Part shown: piece by piece, positions 32,822-40,840 of the stretch
Position numbering within the stretch: the first letter of the stretch is position 1
Layout of the letters: every line of letters begins with the position of its first letter
DNA from: WRDS01 sp964492775
GTDB taxonomy: Bacteria; Actinomycetota; Coriobacteriia; Anaerosomatales; PHET01
Direction of reading: 5' to 3'
Assembly (NCBI GenBank): GCA_964492775.1
Contig: CAZBLH010000014.1
Coordinates: forward strand, 1-45,040
DNA: 45,040 bases
The notes under the pieces: model-generated
Seen by the model: the letters and a program-made list of their open reading frames with translations, nothing else
Database searches by the model: none
Told to the model about the DNA's origin: nothing
Made by a program: the position numbers and the translations under genes

Positions 32822-33816
32822 AACCGCCTTGCTTCGGCAAGATCGCGCACCTCGGTCAGAACCGTGAGATCGAGTGCCTCGCCGACATCCTTTTCGGAGT
32901 GCAGCGTTCGGTCGGTGTACTCGGCGAGAATCACAGCGCCTGCCGCGACCACGATTGCGGCGATGAAGGCCAGGAACGCGAGGAGCAGAAGCGGCTTTTT
33001 GGCGAATGAAGTCGGCTCCACTGGCTCATCGACTACGCGGAGACCGTTGATGTAGCGCTCGTACTGGGCTGCAATCAGTGCGCGGTTCTGCGCGGCGTCG
33101 CTCAGCGCGGCCCCGTACAGCTCTTCCGCGGTCTGCTCAGCCAGCGTCAACCGGCGGTACTCGGCCTGGACAGCAGGCGCCACGGTGATCTCAGGGGCAT
33201 CGAGGACCATCTCGGCCACGATGAGCTGCCGTGTCTCGGGGTGCGCCTCTTTGTAGGCCGCAAGCTCCGCTCGAGCCCGGGCCAGTTCCTCCCGGTAGTT
33301 GTTCGCACGCTCGTCGAAGAAGGTGCTCGACTTCTCGTTCTGCTCCTCGACCGCGACCCGCACCCACTCAATGAAGGAGTCCGAGATCGCCTTGGCGAAC
33401 ACTACAGACTCCTCGCGGGTGTCGCCGAAGAACGTGATCTTCAGCGCGTTCGGACCGACCACATAGAGACCGAGGTTGCGCTGCACATAGCGGATGGCCT
33501 TCTCTCGCCCCTTGGGCGTGTTCATCTTCTTCTGCAGCGGCGTCTTCTCGATGACACTCATGACAAACGTCCGGCTCTCCAGGAGCTGCTCGAGCGTCTT
33601 GCTCTCCTGCTCGATGGTGGTCGTCTCGGCGTTCTCGAGCGCGGTGCCCTGCAGCACCGACGTGATGCTCAGGTCAGAGTCGAGCCATAGCAAGGTGTTC
33701 GCCTCGTATGTCCTCATGAACAGCAGGCTGAACACAACCGGCACGATGAACACGACGGCGAAGGGGATGATGAACAGCCACTTGCGCCTCTTGAGGATCT
33801 CCAACACTTGCTTCAT
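32818..33816 (-). CDS. Wzz/YveK-like chain-length regulator
   Basis: Polysaccharide co-polymerase of 332 residues. There is one membrane helix near the start (about 13-34), a large extracytoplasmic region with predicted coiled coil (about 160-260), a Pro-containing stretch (EPVEPTSFAKKP) and a second helix (about 273-296). A cytoplasmic tail (EYTDRTLHSEKDVGEALDLTVLTEV) follows and would contact the CpsD-like protein. The domain order is typical of split Wzz/CpsD systems of Gram-positive type. It begins 14 bases after the acyltransferase gene. Confidence 0.88.
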   Translation of the reverse strand: MKQVLEILKRRKWLFIIPFAVVFIVPVVFSLLFMRTYEANTLLWLDSDLSITSVLQGTALENAETTTIEQESKTLEQLLESRTFVMSVIEKTPLQKKMNTPKGREKAIRYVQRNLGLYVVGPNALKITFFGDTREESVVFAKAISDSFIEWVRVAVEEQNEKSSTFFDERANNYREELARARAELAAYKEAHPETRQLIVAEMVLDAPEITVAPAVQAEYRRLTLAEQTAEELYGAALSDAAQNRALIAAQYERYINGLRVVDEPVEPTSFAKKPLLLLAFLAFIAAIVVAAGAVILAEYTDRTLHSEKDVGEALDLTVLTEVRDLAEARRL

Positions 33817-33830
33817 CTGACAGCGCTCCC

Positions 33831-34523
33831 TCAGGCATCCCCGTCGGCGACGGGCATACGTTCAGTCTCCCATATCGGCTGGCCGTAAGGCCGATCCATT
33901 AGACCCGGCGGGCACGTCAGCTCCGAAACCAGCCCCACGACCCTCGCCGGATTCCCGACGACGACCGTGCCGGGTGCGACATCCTTCGTCACAACCGAGC
34001 CGGCGCCCACCAGGGCACCCGCACCGACCCGCACCCCAGGCAGGATCGTCGCGTTCGATCCGATGCTGACGCCATCCTCGATCACCGCTCCGCCGACGCA
34101 CTCCTCGTACCTCGGGCACGGCGGGTGCGGATCATCGGCGAACACGACGTTCGGGGCGATGAACACGTCATTGCCTACCGTCACAAGCTCCAGAAAGCAC
34201 CCGGTGTGGATGCGGACCCGGTTCCCGATGCGGTTGCCGGCCTCTAGCGACGCGTTCGTCCCGACCGAGACATCGTCGCCGATCACGTTGTCCTCGCGGA
34301 TCGACACGCCCTGCCCGGTCTGGAACCGATCTCCGATCCGCGTGCCCGCGTAGATCGTCGTAAACGGCCGAATGGTCGAACCGCTGCCTATATGCAGCTC
34401 GAGCTCACCGGGCGCCTTGCCGCGCGGCGGCTTGCCGAGGACACAGTGCTCTTCCACCACGCTCCCCTCGCCCAGGTACACACCCGGGCGCTCAGGGGAT
34501 TGTGCTGCGCTCTGCTCCTCCAT
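33831..34523 (-). CDS. Left-handed beta-helix N-acyltransferase (WbpD/WlbB-like)
   Basis: The 230-residue product is built of hexapeptide repeats ([IV]GxxxxI-type: VYLGEGSVVEEHCVLG, IGSGSTIRPFTTIYAGTRIGDRFQTG, IGDDVSVGTNASLEAGNRIGNRVRIHTG). The active-site region is VFIAPNVVFADDPHPP. It ends with IEDGVSIGSNATILPGVRVG and GAGSVVTKDVAPGTVVVGNPA. Together with the dehydrogenase and aminotransferase genes upstream it could complete a 3-acetamido sugar, as WbpD does for UDP-diacetamido-glucuronate. Acetyl-CoA would be the donor, by family. Confidence 0.86.
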   Translation of the reverse strand: MEEQSAAQSPERPGVYLGEGSVVEEHCVLGKPPRGKAPGELELHIGSGSTIRPFTTIYAGTRIGDRFQTGQGVSIREDNVIGDDVSVGTNASLEAGNRIGNRVRIHTGCFLELVTVGNDVFIAPNVVFADDPHPPCPRYEECVGGAVIEDGVSIGSNATILPGVRVGAGALVGAGSVVTKDVAPGTVVVGNPARVVGLVSELTCPPGLMDRPYGQPIWETERMPVADGDA

Positions 34524-34538
34524 TGCATGCCGCCCCTT

Positions 34539-35639
34539 CTAGCTTACCGGGCGCTGCAGGAGCACGCCGCCCATTTCCGCCATTCCCATCTCGGCAGACT
34601 CGAGTCCCGCGATTGACGCGAGCTCGTTCGATGCCGCCGCGCTGTTGGCCCGCATCGAGGTCTCGGCCCGCTCGAGGGCGCGCACGACGCGCAACCCGCT
34701 GCGACCATCCGTCTTCGGCGTCGCGCCGTCACGGATGCAGCCGAGGAAATGCTCGGCCTCGGCGCGCAGAGGCTCGAACACCTCAAGGTGCGGCGAGAGG
34801 ATGTCCCCGGTGCGGTACGAGAGCTGGAACTCGCCAAACGATCCCGGTTCCACGAGATTGACGCCGTGATCGAAGAGCTTGACCTTCTCCACGCTCTCGG
34901 TGTCATCGTAGATGAGCATCTTCTTGCTGCCGATGACGAGCGTACGCCGCAGCTTCACGGGCGAGAGCCAGGACAGCGTCACCTCGGCGATCGTGCCGCT
35001 CGGGAAGCGGAGCGTTACGAAGGCCACGTCCGGGATCTCCTCGCGTACGCAGCCACGTCCGACAGCGATGACGTCGTCGGGCTCCTCGCCGAGAAGGTCG
35101 AACAGGATCGAGAAGTCGTGCGGGGCGAGGTCCCAGATGACGCTCGCATCCTTCTGGTGCAGGCCGAGATTGATCCGGCTCGACGTGACGTAGTGTATGT
35201 CGCCAAGCTCCCCTGAGCGGATAAGGTCGCGAATCTTGGCCACCGGTGAGCTGTATTCGAACGTGTGGCCGACCATCAGCGTGACGCCGCGACGCTCCGC
35301 CGCGGCTACGAGCGCCTGCGCCTCGGCCACGGTCGCAGTCATCGGCTTCTCGACGAACACATGCTTGCCCGCCTCGATAGCCGCTATCGCGAGCCCGAAG
35401 TGCGTCGTAATCGGCGTCGCGATAAGGACCGCGTCGACCTCAGGGTCGCCCAGGACGTCCATGTAGTCCTGGGTGCAGGTGACCACGGGATAGCGCGTCT
35501 TTGCCTTCGCCAGCTTGTCCGCGTCGCGGTCGCAGACCCATTTCACGGTTACGTGCGGGATCTCCATATAGTTGCGCAGCAGGTTCGGCCCCCAGTACCC
35601 ATAACCGACCAGCGCCACAACGAGCTTGTCCTGGCTCAT
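34539..35639 (-). CDS. Gfo/Idh/MocA-family sugar dehydrogenase (WbpB/WlbA-like)
   Basis: NAD(P)-dependent oxidoreductase of 366 residues. The Rossmann motif GYGYWGPNLLRNY lies near the start and EKPMTATVAEA at about 95-105 carries the family Glu-Lys-Pro. GHTFEYSSPVAKIRDL and WDLAPHDFSILFDLLG form the substrate domain. In WbpB-type enzymes this step oxidises C3 of a UDP-sugar, giving the keto group that the aminotransferase then fills. ATG 35639 is preferred over ATG 35645 because AAGGGGG is then well spaced and the codon overlaps the upstream stop. Confidence 0.86.
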   Translation of the reverse strand: MSQDKLVVALVGYGYWGPNLLRNYMEIPHVTVKWVCDRDADKLAKAKTRYPVVTCTQDYMDVLGDPEVDAVLIATPITTHFGLAIAAIEAGKHVFVEKPMTATVAEAQALVAAAERRGVTLMVGHTFEYSSPVAKIRDLIRSGELGDIHYVTSSRINLGLHQKDASVIWDLAPHDFSILFDLLGEEPDDVIAVGRGCVREEIPDVAFVTLRFPSGTIAEVTLSWLSPVKLRRTLVIGSKKMLIYDDTESVEKVKLFDHGVNLVEPGSFGEFQLSYRTGDILSPHLEVFEPLRAEAEHFLGCIRDGATPKTDGRSGLRVVRALERAETSMRANSAAASNELASIAGLESAEMGMAEMGGVLLQRPVS

Positions 35640-36370
35640 CACCATGCCCCCTTCTTCCCGAAGACCACGGGTATCGTGCGGGCCAGGATCTTGAGGTCCA
35701 GGCCGAGAGACCAGTTGTCGATGTACTCGATGTCGAGCTCAACCATCTCGTCGAAGGTCGTCTCCGTGCGCCCACTAACCTGCCAGAGCCCGGTCATGCC
35801 GGGGATAGCCTCGAGGCGACGCATGGCGTGCTCCGAGTACAGGTCCACCTCATAGCGCAGAGGCGGGCGCGGCCCCACGAGCGACATGTCGCCGGCGAGA
35901 ACGTTCAGGAGCTGCGGCAGCTCATCGAGGCTCGTGCGGCGCAGGAAGTGGCCGACCCGCGTGACTCTAGGATCCGCCTCGAGCTTGAATGAGCCGGTCT
36001 GGCCCTTGAGATCATCGGACGCGTTGGTGATCAGGCTCTTCACGTACTCCTGATGGATACGCGGCTCATTGCCGTCGACCATCGTGCGGAACTTGTAGAA
36101 CTCGAATGGCTTGCCGAGAAGGCCCAAGCGCTCCTGCCGGAACAGGGCCGGACCCGGAGATTCGAGGCGCACGATGAGCGCGATGATCAGCAGCACCGGC
36201 GAAAGCAGCACCAACCCAAGGGCTGCGCCCACGAGATCGATCACCCGTTTGACGACCATGGCCGGAGTCAGCCTTTCGTAAACGGTGGCACGCCCCTCCC
36301 CATCGGCGATCAGACGCTGGCCGACGGGCGCGGCCACAGCAGTCGTTCGCTCGTTATCCCACTCGCTCAC
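35639..36370 (-). CDS. Undecaprenyl-phosphate phosphoglycosyltransferase (priming sugar transferase)
   Basis: The 243-residue product is the bacterial sugar transferase core. A re-entrant membrane helix lies at about 45-68 (VGAALGLVLLSPVLLIIALIVRLESPGP). Family motifs follow: FRQERLGLLGKPFEFYKFRTM, LRRTSLDELPQLLNVLAGDMSLVGPRPPL, and PGMTGLWQVSGR. It lacks the N-terminal four-helix domain of WbaP/WcaJ, so it is the short monotopic form. It would start the glycan by moving a sugar phosphate to undecaprenyl phosphate. GTG 36370 has GGAGG six bases upstream and overlaps the end of the aminotransferase gene. Confidence 0.93.
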   Translation of the reverse strand: MSEWDNERTTAVAAPVGQRLIADGEGRATVYERLTPAMVVKRVIDLVGAALGLVLLSPVLLIIALIVRLESPGPALFRQERLGLLGKPFEFYKFRTMVDGNEPRIHQEYVKSLITNASDDLKGQTGSFKLEADPRVTRVGHFLRRTSLDELPQLLNVLAGDMSLVGPRPPLRYEVDLYSEHAMRRLEAIPGMTGLWQVSGRTETTFDEMVELDIEYIDNWSLGLDLKILARTIPVVFGKKGAW

Positions 36371-37499
36371 CGGTGGCCTCCTTCACTGCCTCAGAGACCC
36401 TAGCGACCTCGTCGTAATCGATGTAGGGGTACATCGGCAGCGACAAGATCTCGCGCGCCGCCTTCTCCGCGACCGGGAAGTCACCCTCGGCGTATCCGAG
36501 GTAGACGAACGCCGGCTCAAGGTGCAGCGGAACCGCGTAGTGAATGCCTGTCTGTATTCCCGCATCGGCCAGCTCGGCCCTGACGCGGTCTCGCTCTTGG
36601 ACGCGCACCACGTAGAGGTGGTAGACGTGCGTGGAGCCTTCGCGGCGGACCGGAGTAACGACGTTGGACCCCGAAAGCATGTCGTCGTAGAGCTCGGCGG
36701 CCCTCATGCGCAGCGCGTTCCACTCGTCAAGATACGGGAGCTTCTCCTGCAGGAACGCCGCCTGCAGCGAGTGCAGACGCGAGCAGTAGCCCGGCTCGAC
36801 ATGCAGGCGATCCTCAGCCTCGCCATGGTTGCGGAGCCTTCTCACGCGGTCGGCAATCTCCTCGTCATCGGTCGTGACGATGCCGCCATCGCCGAGTGCG
36901 CCGAGGTTCTTGCTCGGATAGAAGCTGAACGCGCCAACATCGCCGATACCGCCAGTGCGGAACAGGCCGTAGCGGGCGCCGTGGGACTGGCACGCGTCCT
37001 CGATGACCTTCAGTCCGTGGACCTTCGCGATCTCGAGCACCGGTGCCATGTCAACGGGCTGACCGTAGAGGTGCACGGGAATGATCGCCTTGGTGTTGGG
37101 GGTGATCGCCTGCTCGAGCCCAACGGGGTCCATCAGCAGCGTCTCTTCGTCAACGTCCACGAAGACCGGGGTCGCTCCCGCCATGATGATCGCCTCTGCG
37201 GTGGCCGCGAAGGTGTTCACGGCAGTGATGATCTCGGAGCCTGGCCCTGCGCCGATCGCGCGCAGTGCGAGGTGCAGTGCATCCGTTCCTGACCCGACGC
37301 CCACCGCGTGTCCGACCGCGATGTAGGACGCGAAGGTCTCCTCAAACAGCTCGAGGGTCGGGCCCATGGTGTACGCGGCGTTCTCAAGCGTTCGGAGGAA
37401 GGCGGCGTCAAGCGAGTTGCCCATCGCCTGCTGCATCCTCTGCAGGTTCACGAATGGGACGACCTGGCGAGTGCGTCCCGTTTCGCCTTGCCCGCTCAT
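36354..37499 (-). CDS. DegT/DnrJ/EryC1-family sugar aminotransferase (WbpE-like)
   Basis: PLP-dependent enzyme of 381 residues that aminates a keto-sugar nucleotide. Visible features are VPFVNLQRM near the start, GVGSGTDALHLALRAIG, TPVFVDVDEETLLMDP, IPVHLYGQPVDM and DACQSHGARYG. The PLP lysine lies in FSFYPSKNLGALGDGGIVTT. ATG 37499 follows AAGGAG at five bases. It is the first gene of the ten-gene operon. With the dehydrogenase and acyltransferase it resembles the WbpB/E/D set; the WbpA-type UDP-sugar 6-dehydrogenase is not in the window. Confidence 0.92.
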   Translation of the reverse strand: MSGQGETGRTRQVVPFVNLQRMQQAMGNSLDAAFLRTLENAAYTMGPTLELFEETFASYIAVGHAVGVGSGTDALHLALRAIGAGPGSEIITAVNTFAATAEAIIMAGATPVFVDVDEETLLMDPVGLEQAITPNTKAIIPVHLYGQPVDMAPVLEIAKVHGLKVIEDACQSHGARYGLFRTGGIGDVGAFSFYPSKNLGALGDGGIVTTDDEEIADRVRRLRNHGEAEDRLHVEPGYCSRLHSLQAAFLQEKLPYLDEWNALRMRAAELYDDMLSGSNVVTPVRREGSTHVYHLYVVRVQERDRVRAELADAGIQTGIHYAVPLHLEPAFVYLGYAEGDFPVAEKAAREILSLPMYPYIDYDEVARVSEAVKEATGERVG

Positions 37500-37590
37500 G
37501 CTTGCTCCTTCGGCTCTGAGGCTCCGCGTCGCGCGGACTCCCTCTCGAAAAGTCTCATCGCGGGACCCCACAGCAGGCCCCCTCTGTGCG

Positions 37591-37600
37591 GAATCTACCA
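37591..37600 (-). promoter_or_regulatory. ops-like leader element GGTGGTAGATTC of the polysaccharide operon
   Basis: On the minus strand the leader reads GGTGGTAGATTC, 92 bases before the aminotransferase ATG. Its last ten bases are identical to the element before the GT4 gene (26390-26399). GGTGGTAG differs from the ops core GGCGGTAG by one base. The NusG-paralogue connection is inference. Confidence 0.4.
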
Positions 37601-37681
37601 CCAAAGAGACCCTCACCGAGCACCTATCAGCACTGAACCGTGCAATGGGATGAGATGCTCTCATCCATCGGTAGGAGAATG

Positions 37682-37732
37682 CCGTCGCACGATAGCCGAC
37701 ACCAGCCGTATCCAGCGGTTATCCGGCGACGG
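37682..37732. repeat. Long imperfect inverted repeat
   Basis: CCGTCGCACGATAGCC (37682-37697) pairs with GGTTATCCGGCGACGG (37717-37732): seven pairs, a two-base mismatch, then seven pairs with one G-U on one strand. The loop is 19 bases. It lies about 190 bases upstream of the first gene of the polysaccharide operon and may be part of its leader or a protein-binding site. No T run follows. Confidence 0.5.
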
Positions 37733-37844
37733 TGGAGGCCAGCAAGTATGAGCGCAGCCGTCGAGAGAGCCGAGCGAGCGGGCCCAGCCGGCCGTTACGG
37801 GCGGCCCGCGAGCCTTGTGCGCTAGTTAGTGACGAGCGGGTGCG

Positions 37845-39329
37845 TCAGACCCCTATGACCCCCGGCGTTGGATCGAACCCGACGGCCTCCTCGACCGCAG
37901 CTGCGACGCGCAGGACCATCGCCTCGGCAAAGTGGTCGCCGATGATCTGCAGCCCGACGGGCAGGCCGCTGTCTGCACCCAGGCCGATCGGCACCGAGAT
38001 CGCCGAGTTCCCGGCGAGGTTCACCGGGATCGTGTAGATGTCCGAGAGGTACATCGAGAACGGGTCGGCGGCCTTCTCGCCGATCTTGAAGGCGGTTGTC
38101 GGCGAAGTCGGCGTAAGCAGCACGTCGTACTCCGAGAACGCCGCAGCGAAGTCGGAGGCGATGACCGTACGCGCCTTCTGCGCCTGCCCGTAGTACGCGT
38201 CGTAGTAGCCGGCAGAGAGCGCGTACGTGCCGAGCATGATGCGCCGGATCGACTCAGGGCCGAAGCCCTCCGCGCGCGAGCGCGCGTACAGGTCGAGCAC
38301 GTCCTCGGCATCTGCCGAGCGATGCCCGTACCGGATGCCGTCGAAGCGCGCGAGGTTGGAGCTCGCCTCGGCAGGGCCGATGATGTAGTACGCCGAGAGG
38401 CCATGGCGAGCCGCAGGCAGCTTGGCCTCCCCTACCTGCGCGCCGAGCTCGCGCAGGGTCTCGGCAACAGCCTCGACCGCCGAGCGCACCTCGGCAGAGC
38501 AGCCCTCCATCTCGAGCATCTCGGTCACTAGACCCACCCTGAGCCCCGCGACCCCGTCCCGCAGGCTGGTTGTGAAGTCCTCGACAGGACGCGCGACGCT
38601 CGTGGCATCCATCGGGTCCTGGCCGCAGATCGCGTTCAAGACAAGCGCCGCGTCCTCGACGCTGCGCGAGAACGGCCCGATCTGGTCGAGCGATGACGCG
38701 AATGCGACCACGCCGTACCGAGAGACCCGGCCGTAGGTCGGCTTCATCGCGACCACGCCGCACAGCGCCCCGGGCTGCCGGATCGAGCCGCCGGTATCAC
38801 TGCCGAGCGTGACGGTCGCCATACCCGCGCTCACCGCGGCCGCCGAGCCGCCGCTCGAGCCACCGGGCACCCGGTCGAGGTCCCAGGGGTTGCGGGTCGG
38901 GCCATACGCGGAGTTCTCGGTCGAGGAACCGAACGCGAACTCGTCCATGTTCAGCTTGCCCACCGGCAGCGCACCTGCATCGATAAGCCGGCGCACGGCG
39001 GTGCAGTCGTACACGCTCTGGTAGTTCTCGAGGATCCTCGACGAGCACGTCGTCTTCGTGCCGACGAGGTTCATGTTGTCCTTAAACGCCGCAGGCACGC
39101 CCGCGAGCGGCGGGAGCTGCATGGGTCCGGCTCCGCTGAGCACCATCTCGTCGACCCGGTCGGCAGCCTGAAACGCCAGCTCCGCCGTGACCTGGTTGAA
39201 TGCGTGGACCTTGTCATCGAGAGCATCGATGTGGGCGAGCGTCGCCTCGGCGACCTCCCGAGCGGAGATGTCGCCTCTGAGGATCGCCGCGCGGATATCG
39301 GCAGCACCCATCGCGTAGATCTCCGCCAT
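37845..39329 (-). CDS. gatA: Asp-tRNA(Asn)/Glu-tRNA(Gln) amidotransferase subunit A (GatA)
   Basis: Glutaminase/amidase subunit that frees ammonia for transamidation. The Ser-cisSer-Lys triad is visible: Lys in AAFKDNMNL, the first Ser in GGSSGGSAAAVSAG, and the nucleophile in GSDTGGSIRQPGALCG. MKPTYGRVSRYG and a C-terminal PVGLQIIGDHF are typical. The 494-residue length is normal. ATG 39329 overlaps the gatC stop by one base. gatB does not follow, and the next gene on this strand is the polysaccharide aminotransferase. Confidence 0.97.
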   Translation of the reverse strand: MAEIYAMGAADIRAAILRGDISAREVAEATLAHIDALDDKVHAFNQVTAELAFQAADRVDEMVLSGAGPMQLPPLAGVPAAFKDNMNLVGTKTTCSSRILENYQSVYDCTAVRRLIDAGALPVGKLNMDEFAFGSSTENSAYGPTRNPWDLDRVPGGSSGGSAAAVSAGMATVTLGSDTGGSIRQPGALCGVVAMKPTYGRVSRYGVVAFASSLDQIGPFSRSVEDAALVLNAICGQDPMDATSVARPVEDFTTSLRDGVAGLRVGLVTEMLEMEGCSAEVRSAVEAVAETLRELGAQVGEAKLPAARHGLSAYYIIGPAEASSNLARFDGIRYGHRSADAEDVLDLYARSRAEGFGPESIRRIMLGTYALSAGYYDAYYGQAQKARTVIASDFAAAFSEYDVLLTPTSPTTAFKIGEKAADPFSMYLSDIYTIPVNLAGNSAISVPIGLGADSGLPVGLQIIGDHFAEAMVLRVAAAVEEAVGFDPTPGVIGV

Positions 39330-39634
39330 CAGGCCTCCTCACCGCCGACGCCCACGATGCGCGGTATGCGGAACGCGCCGTCCTCGGCGTCAGGCGCGTT
39401 CAGAAGCGCGTCCTCGCGGCTGAGGCCAGGGCGCACCACATCGGCGCGCGTCATGTTGACGAGCGGCACAGCGTGCGTCATCGGCTCGACGTCGGAGAGG
39501 TCGAGCTGCTGAATCGCGTCGATGTGCTCGAGGATCGAGTTCAGCTCGCCGCGCAGGGTCTCAATCTCGTCGTCCGAGAGAGCGAGCCGAGCAAGCAGCG
39601 CAACGTGGCGTACTTCGGACTGGGAAAGCGACAT
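39329..39634 (-). CDS. gatC: Asp-tRNA(Asn)/Glu-tRNA(Gln) amidotransferase subunit C (GatC)
   Basis: Small subunit that stabilises the GatA-GatB interface. From ATG 39634 it is 101 residues, the usual size, beginning MSLSQSEVRHVALLARLAL. It continues with LNSILEHIDAIQQLDLSDVEPMTHA and ends with the typical LNAPDAEDGAFRIPRIV. The frame runs further upstream to GTG 39685. A -10-like TATGAT lies just before that, so a longer or leaderless start cannot be excluded. Confidence 0.94.
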   Translation of the reverse strand: MSLSQSEVRHVALLARLALSDDEIETLRGELNSILEHIDAIQQLDLSDVEPMTHAVPLVNMTRADVVRPGLSREDALLNAPDAEDGAFRIPRIVGVGGEEA

Positions 39635-39695
39635 CTCGTGCCGGATCCTTTCGGCAGACTCGGCGGCCCTCATCGGCACCGCCACGACGTGTCAC

Positions 39696-39722
39696 ATCAT
39701 ACCCGAGCGTGAACCCGCTCGG
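39696..39722 (-). promoter_or_regulatory. Hairpin beyond the ligA unit with an adjoining -10-like box for gatCA
   Basis: CCGAGCG (39703-39709) and CGCTCGG (39716-39722) form a perfect 7-bp hairpin with a 6-base loop, 33 bases after the stop of the ferredoxin-CPBP gene; it may end the ligA transcript. Immediately next to it, minus-strand TATGAT (39696-39701) resembles a -10 box for gatC. No -35 hexamer is obvious and no T run follows. Confidence 0.35.
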
Positions 39723-39754
39723 CGCGGCTGGCGGGCAAGCTGCCGCACCGCCGA

Positions 39755-40840
39755 TCAGGCCATCGGCACCAGGAATACGGCGGCCACGATGACGCCGTTG
39801 TAGAGCGCATGGAGCGCGATCGCCGGCCACAGCGTCTCGAACCGCGATGCGAGCCAGCCGAGCGCAAGGCCGAGCACGAACGTAGGCACGACCGCCCACG
39901 CCGAGAAGTGACAGAGCGCGAAGACCGCGGCCGCGACGACGATCGCCGGCCAAGGCCGAAGGCGTCCGCGCAGCGCGCCTAGGATCACCCCGCGAAACAC
40001 GATCTCTTCGACGATGGGCGCGAACACCACGACCATGGCGACGGCGAGCAGGATGCCCATTCCCCCCTGCCCGAACACCGTCGTTAGGTCCGCGCTCGAT
40101 GTTGGCTCCCAGCCCGCAGCCTTCGAGATCGCCGCCCACAGCGTCGTGACCCCACGCGTCGCGATAAGAAGTCCGAGCACCTGGCCCGCCGCGGTCGCGG
40201 CTTCAGCAAGCTTGAACCCGGCGCTCGGCCGCAGCCGATGTCCCTCTGCAAACCCGAGAGAGCGGCGGCGTGCGAGCACGACAAGCAGCGCAACCTGTGC
40301 CCCGTAGAACAGCGCGAGCGCGATTGCGCGAACGGCGATGCGGCCAGACTGCGGCATCGCCTGCACCGGCGCCGCGCGCAGCCCCTGCTCGACGAGGAGC
40401 AGTCCAACAAGCATCAGCAGGCCGACCGCAATCCCGTCGAACAACCGCCAGCGCGGACCCGCGACGCCCTTGAAGCTCACCTTCGGCAGCCGCAGGGTGG
40501 GCGTCTCAGCAGCCGTTGCTGGTGCTGTGGGTGCGGCTTCGCGGCGCCTAGATCCCTCGCTGCGCTCTGCGCGTGCGACTGCCTTGCGCAGCGCCTTCGC
40601 CTCGGCACGCGAGCCCACCACGACACGGCCGACATCCGCCGGCCCGCCCTCGGTCACTCGCGCGATCGCACCGGGCTTGCACGCGCTCGCGCAGGCAGGG
40701 CACAGAACGCACTTGGAGGTGTCGATGTGAACGTAGCCTCCACCGACGCACACCGCGTCAACCGGGCAAGCGGTGACGCACTTACCGCACCCGTCGCAGA
40801 GCTCGCGGTGGACCTCGAGGTGTGCGCTCTGAGCGCTCAC
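39755..40840 (-). CDS. Fusion of a 2[4Fe-4S] ferredoxin domain with a CPBP intramembrane protease
   Basis: The first 60 residues form a ferredoxin domain with two full cluster motifs, Cys15/18/21/25 and Cys44/47/50/54. A charged Ala/Glu/Arg linker follows (about 60-120), and then about eight membrane helices of the CPBP (CAAX protease/bacteriocin-processing) family. The protease motifs are complete: EEIVFRG (the EExxxR motif), FALCHFSAW (the FxxxH motif) and HALYNGV (the HxxxN-type motif). The 361-residue frame is continuous, so the join is real in the sequence given. GTG 40840 overlaps the ligA stop (GTGA); GTG 40852 is an alternative start. Function is unknown; a redox-controlled membrane protease or a membrane ferredoxin are both possible. 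Confidence 0.87.
   Translation of the reverse strand: MSAQSAHLEVHRELCDGCGKCVTACPVDAVCVGGGYVHIDTSKCVLCPACASACKPGAIARVTEGGPADVGRVVVGSRAEAKALRKAVARAERSEGSRRREAAPTAPATAAETPTLRLPKVSFKGVAGPRWRLFDGIAVGLLMLVGLLLVEQGLRAAPVQAMPQSGRIAVRAIALALFYGAQVALLVVLARRRSLGFAEGHRLRPSAGFKLAEAATAAGQVLGLLIATRGVTTLWAAISKAAGWEPTSSADLTTVFGQGGMGILLAVAMVVVFAPIVEEIVFRGVILGALRGRLRPWPAIVVAAAVFALCHFSAWAVVPTFVLGLALGWLASRFETLWPAIALHALYNGVIVAAVFLVPMA

Larger units (their letters stand above)
37500..37844. other. Intergenic region between gatA and the polysaccharide operon
   Basis: This 345-base stretch holds the operon leader, including the ops-like TGGTAGATTC element, a long imperfect hairpin (37682-37732) and a GC-rich inverted repeat GCGGGCC/GGCCCGC near 37786-37810, just beyond the gatA stop, which may help end gatA transcription. 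No tRNA, no credible small gene and no clear -35/-10 pair were found. Confidence 0.6.

Noticed and set aside
37500..37844. tRNA or other known RNA gene in the intergenic stretch
   Set aside because: Hairpins are present, but no cloverleaf, TPsiC-like GTTCRA arm or anticodon arrangement could be fitted.
37732..38037. Plus-strand gene overlapping the end of gatA
   Set aside because: Arg/Ser-rich low-complexity translation with no ribosome site, running antisense into gatA.
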